Shown here one piece after another: positions 1 to 6,190 of a DNA stretch of 6,204 bases. How positions within the stretch are numbered: the stretch's first letter is position 1; each line of letters opens with the position of its first letter. Under the pieces are notes generated by a model, which was not told where the DNA came from, did no database searches, and saw only the letters and a program-made list of their open reading frames with translations. The translations under genes and the position numbers were made by a program. Source of the stretch: Desulfobacca acetoxidans. GTDB lineage: Bacteria > Desulfobacterota > Desulfobaccia > Desulfobaccales > 0-14-0-80-60-11. The DNA lies in the NCBI GenBank assembly GCA_020723225.1, contig DYJG01000162.1, positions 1 through 6,204 on the forward strand. The letters are read 5' to 3'.

Positions 1-29
1 TTTTTCTTTGCCATTTTTCTTGGTAAAAA

Positions 30-56
30 GTTCAAAGTTCAAGGTTCAAAGTTAAG
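30..56. repeat. Heptamer tandem repeat (GTTCAAA)n
   Basis: Three adjacent seven-base units (GTTCAAA, GTTCAAG, GTTCAAA) followed by a partial fourth. A single related stretch occurs at 4006-4017, just behind the small membrane protein gene. The array is non-coding here. It is one of several period-seven arrays in the window with different unit sequences. Confidence 0.8.
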
Positions 57-60
57 CTTG

Positions 61-140
61 TCCCCCCTCACCCCGGCCCTCTCCCCCCGCCAATCTGCGG
101 CAGGGGGAAGGGGACCCCGGGGGCGGGGGAGAGGGGGGTA
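61..140. repeat. GC-rich imperfect inverted repeat
   Basis: A C-rich arm at 77-91 (CCCTCTCCCCCCGCC) is complementary, apart from one unpaired base, to a G-rich arm at 122-135 (GGCGGGGGAGAGGG). The roughly 30-nt interior is itself GC-rich. No T-run follows closely enough on either strand to call it a terminator. Dispersed intergenic repeats of this CCCTCACCCCGGCCCTCTCCC type are common in bacterial genomes. It is probably such a unit, with no function visible here. Confidence 0.6.
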
Positions 141-166
141 AGTCCCAGGCATCCCTTGCTTTTTAC

Positions 167-195
167 TGGCCACTGACCACTGGCCACTGACCACT
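167..195. repeat. Heptamer tandem repeat (TGRCCAC)n
   Basis: Four seven-base units alternate between TGGCCAC and TGACCAC, so the array can also be read as two 14-base units. It lies in gene-free DNA. The shared CACTG-type core loosely resembles the array at the far right end of the window (6128-6190). Confidence 0.8.
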
Positions 196-203
196 TTTTG
201 CAG

Positions 204-232
204 CAGAGACGCAGAGGGGCGCAGAGTTTAAT
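204..232. repeat. Short GCAGAG-type direct repeat
   Basis: GCAGAG recurs three times with spacers of a few bases (GCAGAGAC, GCAGAGGG, GCGCAGAG). It is a low-complexity intergenic repeat resembling the octamer class seen near 3371, 4086 and 5176. From 233 to about 353 I see no gene. The only other structure there is a weak hairpin around 297-326 (GAGGC pairing with GCCTC). Confidence 0.45.
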
Positions 233-353
233 ATAACCGCGATCATAGCAGATGGGGGCGGATCGGGGCAAGAAGATTGCGGTGGCGCTTGCAACCGGAG
301 GCGGCAAATGTTTTTTGCCTCTCCCCGATATTTTTTCAAAAAAAATTTCCCAA

Positions 354-770
354 CCCCTTGCTTTCCCTTCCGAGATGCTATATTGTATGCTTGCCAGGAG
401 AAGCAGTCCGAGAACCGTAAAGGTGAGGGTTGGCGGCCTGTGGGCCTCCCCCTTCAGGGTAGGGTCGCCCTCAGGACTGAACCTCCCGGGCAACCTGCTT
501 CGGCCCCGAGCAACAGCCGGCCCGACCCAAATTTAACCCCGGGGCTGGCTGGGCGCTGATTGCCGGCAGCGGCAATGGATGCCGGCTCCGCTTGCTGGAG
601 CAGCGGCGGCAGCCATGAAACCTAATGGACAGGGGTCCGCGTTCTCTAAAGAGGGAACGGGGTTTCGTGGATCGGGGAGGGCCGGGAATTCGGAATGGCT
701 TTCCACTGATGATGGGAAGCATCTAGCCGGGTTCCCGGCTTTCCTTTGCCGTTTTTGCCCCCCTTTTTTT
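354..770 (+). repeat. Structured dispersed repeat, copy A
   Basis: This roughly 417-nt non-coding unit aligns end to end with copy B (2876-3300). Shared landmarks, in order, are: CCCCTTG at 354-360; GCCAGGA near 393; AGGTGAGGGT at 421-430; GGTCGCCC at 463-470; TGAACCTC near 478; a 26-base block at 558-583 with one mismatch; AGCAGCGGCGG at 599-609; a 19-base block at 653-671 with one mismatch; and a C/T-rich tail to about 770. A 45-base leader from CCCCTTG to GCCAGG has exactly the same length in both copies. Indels between the copies are often not multiples of three, which argues against a protein. The boundaries are by eye and may be off by 20 bases. No terminal inverted repeats or target-site duplications were found. 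It may be a multicopy ncRNA gene or a small non-autonomous element. Confidence 0.8.
558..746 (+). ncRNA. Candidate structured RNA core, copy A
   Basis: Hairpins read on the + strand, in order. H1: TTGCCG/CGGCAA (560-565/570-575). H2: GCTCC/GGAGC (585-589/597-601). H3: a ten-pair outer stem 613-622/661-670 enclosing an eight-pair stem 640-647/652-659 with loop AAAG. H4: GCCGGGAA/TTCCCGGC (681-688/732-739), extendable outward by wobble pairs, enclosing a nine-pair stem 695-704/714-722 with one bulged G. The same set is present in copy B with compensating changes. The T-rich tail after H4 suggests transcription on this strand. Two copies cannot prove an RNA, and a structured mobile DNA would look similar. 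I do not recognise an Rfam family: no tmRNA, RNase P, SRP or 6S hallmarks were seen. Confidence 0.45.
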
Positions 771-1004
771 TACCCTCCCAGCAATAAATCCAGCTTCTTT
801 TTTAAAATTTTGTCTTCACAAAATATTTATCAGAATGGCTTTTTTTGCCGATGATAGATGCGTCCGGGAACTCCTGGGCCGGCTTTTTCCGGAACCCTGG
901 CCGGATGCATGGCCGTATCGACCCGGATTGCCATTAGGTAAGCCTGGAGCTTGAATTTTTCAGCCCCAGCGCTCAATAAATTAATTCTTTCCTTAAGTAA
1001 CGCC

Positions 1005-1010
1005 AGGAGG
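1005..1010 (+). promoter_or_regulatory. Ribosome binding site of the chemoreceptor gene
   Basis: AGGAGG lies eight bases before the ATG at 1019. It is a near-ideal Shine-Dalgarno sequence and fixes the start. Between the end of repeat copy A (about 770) and here I see no gene and no convincing promoter. GCCGAT at 847-852 resembles a sigma28 -10 box but lacks a good -35 partner. Confidence 0.85.
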
Positions 1011-1018
1011 TTATTTTC

Positions 1019-2800
1019 ATGCGTCTCAATCTCCAGAACAGGTTTCTGCTGCCCACCCTCGGCCTGGTTATTCTGGGAACGGTAATTTTAACTTACGTCT
1101 CCTACGACAGATCAAAGCAAGCCATTGAACAGGCCGCAAAGGAGCAGATGGCGCTGGTTTTGGATGCCACCAAGAACAATATCGATGCGATCCTTAATAT
1201 ATTTAAGGCGCTGATTTCAGGCTGGACCGATGAAACGCTGTTCCAGGCGGCCGCCCAAGCTCCGCCCGACTCGCAATCTGCGGCCTCCGCCATTCTGCAA
1301 ATGACGGAGCTCGTCAAGAAATATCCTTATTTCGAAAGATTAAATATTACTAATAAGGATGGAATAGTGGTCGCCTCCACGGCGCCGAACCTTATCAAGA
1401 CGAATCTTAACGATCGCGCTTATTTTAAAGAAGGCATGCAGGGCAAATTGAATATCTCGGATGTAATCGTCAGCAAAGCCACTAACCAACCGGTAACCAT
1501 GGTATCCGCTCCTCTCAAGGAAGACGGCAAAGTTGTGGGCGTTCTGTCCGGCGCCATCAATCTGGGGAATTTTGAAAAGGCCTATCTGGATCCCGTCAAA
1601 ATGGGAAAAAGCGGGTATCTGTTTATGGTTGACGCCAAAGAGGGACTGGCGTTGACACATCCGGACAAGTCATTAATCTTTAAGCTGAAACTGAACGAGC
1701 ACGACTTCGGGCGGCGGATTTTGTCGGAGAAGGCGGGCAACATCAGCTACACCTTTAACGGCGTAAATAGAATTGCCGCGTTTGCCTCCTTCAAAGAAAT
1801 CAAATGCATCCTCATCGTCAATGCCGCCACTGATGAACTGCTGGCTGCGGCCCAGCGGATCAAATGGATCAACCTGGCTTTATCCGCGTCCATGGTGTTG
1901 ATTGTCGGGCTGGTGATCTTTCTCCTGGCCCGGTCCACCACCAAACCCATCGGCCGCGCGGTCAGCAGTCTCCTGGAATGCGCGGATCAGGTGGGTTCGG
2001 CCTCCACCCAGGTGGCTGCAGCCAGCCAGCAGTTGGCCGTGGGCTCTTCCCAGCAGGCCGCGTCTCTGGAAGAAACCTCCGCGTCTCTGGAGGAACTGGC
2101 CTCCATGGCCCAGGGCAATTCCGACAACGCCAATCAGGCCAATATCCTGATGACCGACACCGGCCGGATTGTGGACCGGGCCAATACCTCCATGGCCGCG
2201 CTGACGGATTCCATGAGAGAAATTTCCCAGGCCAGCGGCGAAACCGCCAAGATTGTCAAGACCATCGACGAGATAGCTTTCCAGACCAATCTATTGGCGC
2301 TAAACGCCGCGGTGGAAGCGGCCCGGGCCGGAGAGGCGGGAGCCGGGTTCGCGGTGGTGGCCGATGAAGTCCGGAACCTGGCCATGCGGGCTGCGGAGGC
2401 CGCCAAAAATACCGCGGAGCTGATTGAAGGCACAGTGGCCAAGGTCAAGGGCGGGTCGGAGTTGGTGGACGAGACCTCCCAGGCCTTTGCCCAGGCCGCG
2501 GCCAGCGCCGGCAAGGCCAAAGAACTGGTGGCCGAAATCGCCGCGGCTTCCCATGAACAGGCCATGGGCGTGGGGCAGATCAACAAGGCCATTATCGAGA
2601 TGGACCGGGTGGTGCAGCGGAACGCTGCCAATTCCGAACAGAGCGCCGGCGCTTCCCAGGAGCTCAATTCCCAGGCCGAAATGATGAAAGGTCTGGTGGG
2701 CGACCTGGTCTCGGTGGTGGGGAACGTCAACCAGGAAAACGGATTTCGCCGCAAAAAACCGGGGCAGGAGCAGTCGCTCCCTTTGCTCACGGAACAGTAA
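1019..2800 (+). CDS. Methyl-accepting chemotaxis protein (dCache-type)
   Basis: A complete 593-residue transmembrane chemoreceptor. In this family, ligand binding outside the membrane controls the CheA/CheW kinase complex inside, and so flagellar or pilus movement. Residues 9-28 form transmembrane helix 1. About 30-280 is periplasmic and resembles a double-Cache sensor: note RAYF at 133-136, the S-K-A-T-x-Q-P-V strand near 152-159, and GVLSGAINL at 174-182. About 284-304 is transmembrane helix 2. From about 320 to 570 is the long coiled-coil signalling hairpin; its highly conserved tip spans about 418-455 (EIAFQTNLLALNAAVEAARA). EETSASLEEL at 351-360 resembles a methylation-helix segment. The RxWY motif of amino-acid-sensing dCache domains is not seen, so the ligand is unknown. 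A full HAMP domain is also not apparent, and no CheR-tether pentapeptide ends the protein. The gene stands alone, flanked by two copies of the structured repeat. Confidence 0.95.
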   Translation: MRLNLQNRFLLPTLGLVILGTVILTYVSYDRSKQAIEQAAKEQMALVLDATKNNIDAILNIFKALISGWTDETLFQAAAQAPPDSQSAASAILQMTELVKKYPYFERLNITNKDGIVVASTAPNLIKTNLNDRAYFKEGMQGKLNISDVIVSKATNQPVTMVSAPLKEDGKVVGVLSGAINLGNFEKAYLDPVKMGKSGYLFMVDAKEGLALTHPDKSLIFKLKLNEHDFGRRILSEKAGNISYTFNGVNRIAAFASFKEIKCILIVNAATDELLAAAQRIKWINLALSASMVLIVGLVIFLLARSTTKPIGRAVSSLLECADQVGSASTQVAAASQQLAVGSSQQAASLEETSASLEELASMAQGNSDNANQANILMTDTGRIVDRANTSMAALTDSMREISQASGETAKIVKTIDEIAFQTNLLALNAAVEAARAGEAGAGFAVVADEVRNLAMRAAEAAKNTAELIEGTVAKVKGGSELVDETSQAFAQAAASAGKAKELVAEIAAASHEQAMGVGQINKAIIEMDRVVQRNAANSEQSAGASQELNSQAEMMKGLVGDLVSVVGNVNQENGFRRKKPGQEQSLPLLTEQ

Positions 2801-2852
2801 TATCCATAACTTGAGCTGACCGCCACCGCCGGCAAAGAGTGGGCGGATTAAA

Positions 2853-2887
2853 CCGAGGAGATAAAAACTCCCCGGCCCCTTGTTTTT
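2853..2887 (+). terminator. Probable intrinsic terminator of the chemoreceptor gene
   Basis: CCG-A-GGAG pairs with CTCC-C-CGG (2853-2860 with 2868-2875) around a seven-base A-rich loop, with one internal mismatch. A CCCC spacer and the T-rich TTGTTTTT (2880-2887) follow. The spacer between stem and T-run is long, so efficiency is uncertain. The T-rich part coincides with the start of repeat copy B, and the hairpin has no counterpart at copy A. A second hairpin without a T-run (CCGCCAC 2820-2826 with GTGGGCGG 2839-2846) lies just upstream. Confidence 0.45.
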
Positions 2888-3300
2888 CTACAAAGAATGT
2901 TTACTCATATGTGTGCCAGGACGTTCAGTCTGAATACCAGTCAGGTTAGGGTAGACGGACCCTCGGGCCGTGCCGCAAGAATATAAAGGTCGCCCGCCGG
3001 ATTGAACCTCTTGGCATCTGCCTCGGTCCTGAGCGACCGCCGTCTCGAGCATGTTTTTTTTATGGAGACGGCCTGGCGCCGATTGCCGGAAGCGGCAATG
3101 GATGCCCGCTTGGCTGCCGAAGCAGCGGCGGTGGCCACGGAACCAAAGATAAGGGACGGGGGTCCGGCGTTCCCTCCCGATTCAGGCGGGAACGGGGTTC
3201 CGTGGAACAGGAAAACCCGGGAAGTCCGGATGGCTCACCTGAATCGCGGGAGTATCTGTCCGGTTTCCCGGGTTCCCTTTTTTTATTCTTGCCCTGCCAT
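2876..3300 (+). repeat. Structured dispersed repeat, copy B
   Basis: Second copy of the unit at 354-770, in the same orientation, about 2.52 kb downstream and on the other side of the chemoreceptor gene. Landmarks matching copy A are CCCCTTG at 2876-2882, TGCCAGGA near 2914, AGGTTAGGGT from 2943, GGTCGCCC at 2988-2995, TTGAACCTC near 3002, the 26-base block at 3081-3106, AGCAGCGGCGG at 3121-3131 and the 19-base block at 3188-3206. The copies are clearly diverged, so this is not a recent duplication. Reading frames that overlap it lack a ribosome binding site and are not preserved relative to copy A. The 180 bases from 3300 to 3484 hold only the octamer repeat and the leader of the next gene. 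Confidence 0.8.
3081..3284 (+). ncRNA. Candidate structured RNA core, copy B
   Basis: It contains the same hairpin order as copy A. H1: TTGCCG/CGGCAA (3083-3088/3093-3098), with loop GAAG where copy A has GCAG. H2: GCTT/AAGC (3108-3111/3120-3123). H3: a perfect ten-pair stem CCACGGAACC/GGTTCCGTGG (3135-3144/3196-3205) enclosing CGTTCCC/GGGAACG (3168-3174/3188-3194). H4: a perfect ten-pair stem AACCCGGGAA/TTCCCGGGTT (3214-3223/3265-3274) enclosing a bulged stem at 3230-3236/3250-3255. H4 is followed by CCC and seven T's, so it may double as an intrinsic terminator. The H3 and H4 stems are more stable than in copy A because wobble pairs are replaced by Watson-Crick pairs. Function unknown. Confidence 0.45.
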
Positions 3301-3370
3301 GACCTGCTCCTGCCAACCCCCTGGCGCGATTTTATCCGCATTTACCTAAACAATATCAGCCTCATATCTT

Positions 3371-3408
3371 GCGCCTTACTTTGCGCCTTGGCGTCTTTGC
3401 GTGAGGTT
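3371..3408. repeat. Octamer repeat TTGCGTCT-type, copy 1
   Basis: Degenerate eight-base units (TTGCGCCT, TTGCGCCT, TGGCGTCT, TTGCGTGA) precede the membrane protein gene. The same element occurs at 4085-4118 and, inverted, at 5172-5198. TTGCGT at 3397-3402 is spaced 16 bases from TAGAAT at 3419-3424, so this repeat may supply a weak -35 box for the gene at 3485. That promoter reading is tentative. Confidence 0.6.
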
Positions 3409-3484
3409 TATTATTTTTTAGAATTATGGTGTAAAATGCCGGAGAAACAATTCACCAGTCTTACCTTCTGATTCACGGAGCCGC

Positions 3485-4006
3485 ATGATGACACCGGAGA
3501 CTTCGGCCCCGGCCCCGCCCCCGCCGGGATGGCGCCTGAACCTCGGGGTGGCCTTATTTTTGCTCAGTCTGTTTTGCCCCTTGGGGGTTCCCCTGGTGGC
3601 GCTTACCAACCTATCCTTGGCCTGGAAAGCGACGATCTCGGGAATCCTGATGCTGGGCGGCCCCGAGGTCCTCGCACTCCTGGCCGTGGTTTTTTTGGGC
3701 AAATCCGGATTCTTGTATCTCAAGGCCAAAGCCTACGGCCTTTTCAAACAATACGCCCTCCCCCAGGAAGTGAGCCGGACGCGCTACCGTCTCGGCCTGG
3801 CCATGTTTATCGTTCCCCTCTTTTGCGGCTGGCTGGGGGCCTATGTGGCCCACCTGATACCGGGCTATGCCGGGCATCGCTTGATCATCAATATTTCCGG
3901 GGACGTCATCTGGCTGGGTAGTTTTTTCGTCTTGGGCGGTGATTTTTGGGACAAAATCAGGGCCTTGTTTATTTACCGGGCCAAGGCCTTAATTCCACAG
4001 GGATGA
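3485..4006 (+). CDS. Small four-helix membrane protein, transporter-suffix-like
   Basis: A 173-residue integral membrane protein. A proline-rich cytoplasmic-looking N-terminus (residues 1-15) precedes four hydrophobic segments at about 18-40, 48-72, 102-124 and 133-151. Landmark motifs are GWRLNLG (15-21), LGGPEVLALLAV (57-68) and GGDFWDKIRALF near the end (151-162). This layout resembles proteins annotated 'transporter suffix domain-containing'. In those families the module can stand alone or be appended to transporters, and its biochemical role is unknown. Assignment is from memory of the motif pattern. Two start codons are adjacent: ATG at 3485 lies four bases after GGAG (3477-3480), while ATG at 3488 gives a better seven-base spacing. 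The true protein may therefore be one residue shorter. No clear terminator follows. The next gene starts 148 bases downstream behind an octamer repeat. Confidence 0.8.
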   Translation: MMTPETSAPAPPPPGWRLNLGVALFLLSLFCPLGVPLVALTNLSLAWKATISGILMLGGPEVLALLAVVFLGKSGFLYLKAKAYGLFKQYALPQEVSRTRYRLGLAMFIVPLFCGWLGAYVAHLIPGYAGHRLIINISGDVIWLGSFFVLGGDFWDKIRALFIYRAKALIPQG

Positions 4007-4084
4007 AAGTTCAAAGATTAGACCGATGCAACGAGTTCCACAACCGCTGAACCTGTGAGCCTGGAAAGCATCTTTAAGATAAAT

Positions 4085-4118
4085 CTTGCGTCTTTGCGCC
4101 TTTGCGTCTTTGCGTGAG
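4085..4118. repeat. Octamer repeat TTGCGTCT-type, copy 2
   Basis: A clean period-eight array (CTTGCGTC, TTTGCGCC, TTTGCGTC, TTTGCGTGAG) lies about 36 bases upstream of the phosphoesterase start. It matches the copy at 3371-3408 in sequence and orientation. It is also the inverse of the copy at 5172-5198, so the phosphoesterase gene is bracketed by inverted copies. Confidence 0.75.
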
Positions 4119-4153
4119 AAATTTCTTTTTCCATCATACCCGGGAGGTTGAAA

Positions 4154-5167
<1,014 letters not shown>

Positions 5168-5171
5168 AGAA

Positions 5172-5198
5172 CCTCAGGCAAAGGCGCAAAGGCGCAAG
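5172..5198. repeat. Octamer repeat, inverted copy 3
   Basis: Reads AGGCAAAGGCGCAAAGGCGC on the + strand, which is the reverse complement of the TTTGCGCC/TTTGCGTC units at 3371-3408 and 4085-4118. It starts five bases after the phosphoesterase stop codon. Confidence 0.7.
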
Positions 5199-5241
5199 AT
5201 AGAAATTAAAAATGGAGTGCGGATAAGATAGGGGGATTAAT

Positions 5242-5318
5242 GCATGTCGGCGTACATCTGCGTTTATCGGCGGTTAATAATTAGCCGCCGATACACGCAG
5301 ATATACGCCGATTCATGC
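5242..5318. repeat. Large imperfect palindrome between convergent genes
   Basis: Arms at about 5242-5273 and 5286-5318 are complementary over roughly 30 positions, with a few mismatches and small bulges. GCATG pairs with CATGC, CGGCGTA with TACGCCG, ATCTGCGT with ACGCAGAT and TATCGGCGG with CCGCCGATA. The apical sequence is AT-rich (TTAATAATTA). It lies between the + strand phosphoesterase and the - strand hypothetical gene, where it could act as a bidirectional transcription barrier, although no T-run follows. The CATCTGCGTTTATCGGCGG motif resembles a dispersed intergenic repeat. Confidence 0.8.
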
Positions 5319-5346
5319 TTTGCTGCATGTCCAGGCGATGGGATCA

Positions 5347-5577
5347 TTAATCTTGCAGCTCACCTTTGAAGATGCGGTTGAGAACCCCGGTGCAATAGGT
5401 CTCCCAATCCACCCACTGCACTTCTTCCACCAGCCCCAGCTCAAAGAGCTCCCGGGACTCGCTGCTGGGCAGGGGGTCCACCCCGCCGGCCGTCATTTGA
5501 TACATCCGCTCCACCTCGCGCCTGGCGGCGCGATAGATGGACTTCTCGGTGAGCCTGAAGGCAACCAGGTCTCCCAT
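5347..5577 (-). CDS. Small hypothetical protein
   Basis: A 76-residue acidic, soluble-looking protein with no signal peptide or membrane helix. I do not recognise a family. ATG 5577 has a good ribosome binding site (GGGAGCGG, then four A's), and a strong promoter lies upstream at 5729-5757. The sequence is well behaved: a charged helix-like N-terminal half (LTEKSIYRAARREVERMYQM), then a loop with GGVDPLPSS, then an acidic C-terminal half with WVDWETY. The true product may be longer. An open frame upstream (5578-5660) would join this one if a single A were added to the five-A run at 5577-5581 (read on the - strand). It converges with the phosphoesterase gene across the 5242-5318 palindrome. 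Confidence 0.65.
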   Translation of the reverse strand: MGDLVAFRLTEKSIYRAARREVERMYQMTAGGVDPLPSSESRELFELGLVEEVQWVDWETYCTGVLNRIFKGELQD

Positions 5578-5660
5578 TTTTCCGCTCCCATAAGCCTAAT
5601 CGCCTGATTCTTGGATCGTGCAACCCTGGCCGCATCCAACCGGTTTTTGGGCTTTTTCAT
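5578..5660 (-). other. Possible N-terminal extension in another frame
   Basis: Open frame from ATG 5660, encoding MKKPKNRLDAARVARSKNQA and on to GAEK, directly before the start of the 76-residue gene but one base out of frame. AAGGA sits only two bases before this ATG, so initiation would be poor. If the five-A run were six, one continuous protein of about 104 residues would result. In its own frame the open frame runs on to 5493 with an unconvincing sequence. It could be a frameshifted N-terminus, a leader peptide or a chance frame. Confidence 0.3.
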
Positions 5661-5728
5661 AATCCTTACTGCAATCCTTTCCGTTCGGTGTATCTCGGAC
5701 ATCGGGTTTCTTTGTTTCATTATTTATA

Positions 5729-5757
5729 ATTTTAAATCGTCCGCCTTGTTCTGTCAA
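5729..5757 (-). promoter_or_regulatory. Sigma70-type promoter for the hypothetical gene
   Basis: On the - strand, TTGACA (5757-5752) is a perfect -35 box. It is followed after exactly 17 bases by TAAAAT (5734-5729), which matches the -10 consensus at five of six positions. Transcription would begin near 5722, giving a leader of about 145 bases before ATG 5577. Everything in between is AT-rich. This is the strongest promoter I can see in the window. Confidence 0.65.
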
Positions 5758-5924
5758 GCGTAACCGATTTATATTATTAAGATATTATGTGAAGGAAACC
5801 ACAAGCCCCTATCCCTAACTTAAGAAAAACATCACAAGATATTTGCGCACAAGCCACCTATGCCTGAATGATGCAAAATGAAATACCGGCTTATTCCAAT
5901 GCACAATCAAGAGGGCAGTGAACC
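5758..5924. other. Gene-free AT-rich spacer
   Basis: No reading frame with a ribosome binding site, no RNA gene and no strong inverted repeat is visible here. Its AT-richness contrasts with the GC-rich repeats elsewhere in the window. Confidence 0.6.
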
Positions 5925-5985
5925 GTAGGGGCGAACCTTGTGTTCGCCCTGAATGCTTCGGGGCGAACACAAGGTTCGCCCCTAC
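5925..5985. repeat. Perfect 25-bp inverted repeat
   Basis: Arm 5925-5949 is the exact reverse complement of arm 5961-5985, around an 11-base loop (TGAATGCTTCG). The arms begin GTAGGGGCGAACC and contain TGTTCGCCC. A's rather than T's follow on the + strand and no T-run follows on the - strand, so it is not a standard terminator. GTAGGGGCGA...TCGCCCCTAC palindromes are a widespread dispersed repeat type in environmental bacteria. The perfect arms point to recent arrival or ongoing correction. Confidence 0.9.
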
Positions 5986-6127
5986 TAAAAAACACTGTTT
6001 GATGTCTGATTTGTATCAGATATTACAGAGAAAAAATCCACCAGGAAGGAATGGCGGAAATAACCATCGTGCCCTTGCGCCAGGCCCGCTGATTTCTCAA
6101 ATCACCATATGCTTTATCCAAAAACTA

Positions 6128-6190
6128 GCCCCTGGCCCCTGGCCCCTGCCCCCTGGCCCCTGGCCCCTGATCACTGCTCACCGCTCACCG
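6128..6190. repeat. Nine-unit heptamer array with a unit switch
   Basis: Six GCCCCTG-type units (one with C as the first base) run into one hybrid unit ATCACTG and then two CTCACCG units, keeping the seven-base phase throughout. After 6190 the pattern decays (CCTCCCC) up to the window edge. The region 5986-6127 before it holds only a six-pair hairpin (TCTGAT/ATCAGA, 6005-6020) and a 13-codon frame at 6051-6092. Confidence 0.85.

Noticed and set aside
68..493. 141-residue - strand open frame
   Set aside because: It runs through the GC-rich inverted repeat, two heptamer-type repeats and the start of repeat copy A. The translation is low-complexity and proline-rich, without a ribosome binding site or recognisable domain.
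471..722. - strand frame in repeat copy A whose translation resembles that of the - strand frame in copy B (both contain HPLPLPAI)
   Set aside because: Similarity is expected from the DNA homology. Indels of 1, 6 and 7 bases between the copies break the frame correspondence, and the conserved feature is base pairing, not protein.
847..854. Sigma28-type -10 box (GCCGATGA) upstream of the chemoreceptor
   Set aside because: The expected TAAA -35 element is missing at the required spacing (TATC is found), and the site is about 165 bases from the start codon.
1864..2367. 167-residue + strand frame in another phase
   Set aside because: It is a shadow of the chemoreceptor gene, with a glycine/arginine-rich nonsense translation and no ribosome binding site.
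2134..2835. 233-residue - strand open frame
   Set aside because: It is antisense to the chemoreceptor signalling domain and arises from its Ala/Glu-rich GC-biased codons. The + strand frame shows clear family motifs.
354..3300. Insertion sequence flanked by two repeat copies (composite transposon)
   Set aside because: There is no transposase between or near the copies, no terminal inverted repeats, and the copies are too diverged for a recently active composite element.
6128..6190. Possible CRISPR-like array
   Set aside because: The units are seven bases and directly adjacent with no spacers; no cas gene is present.
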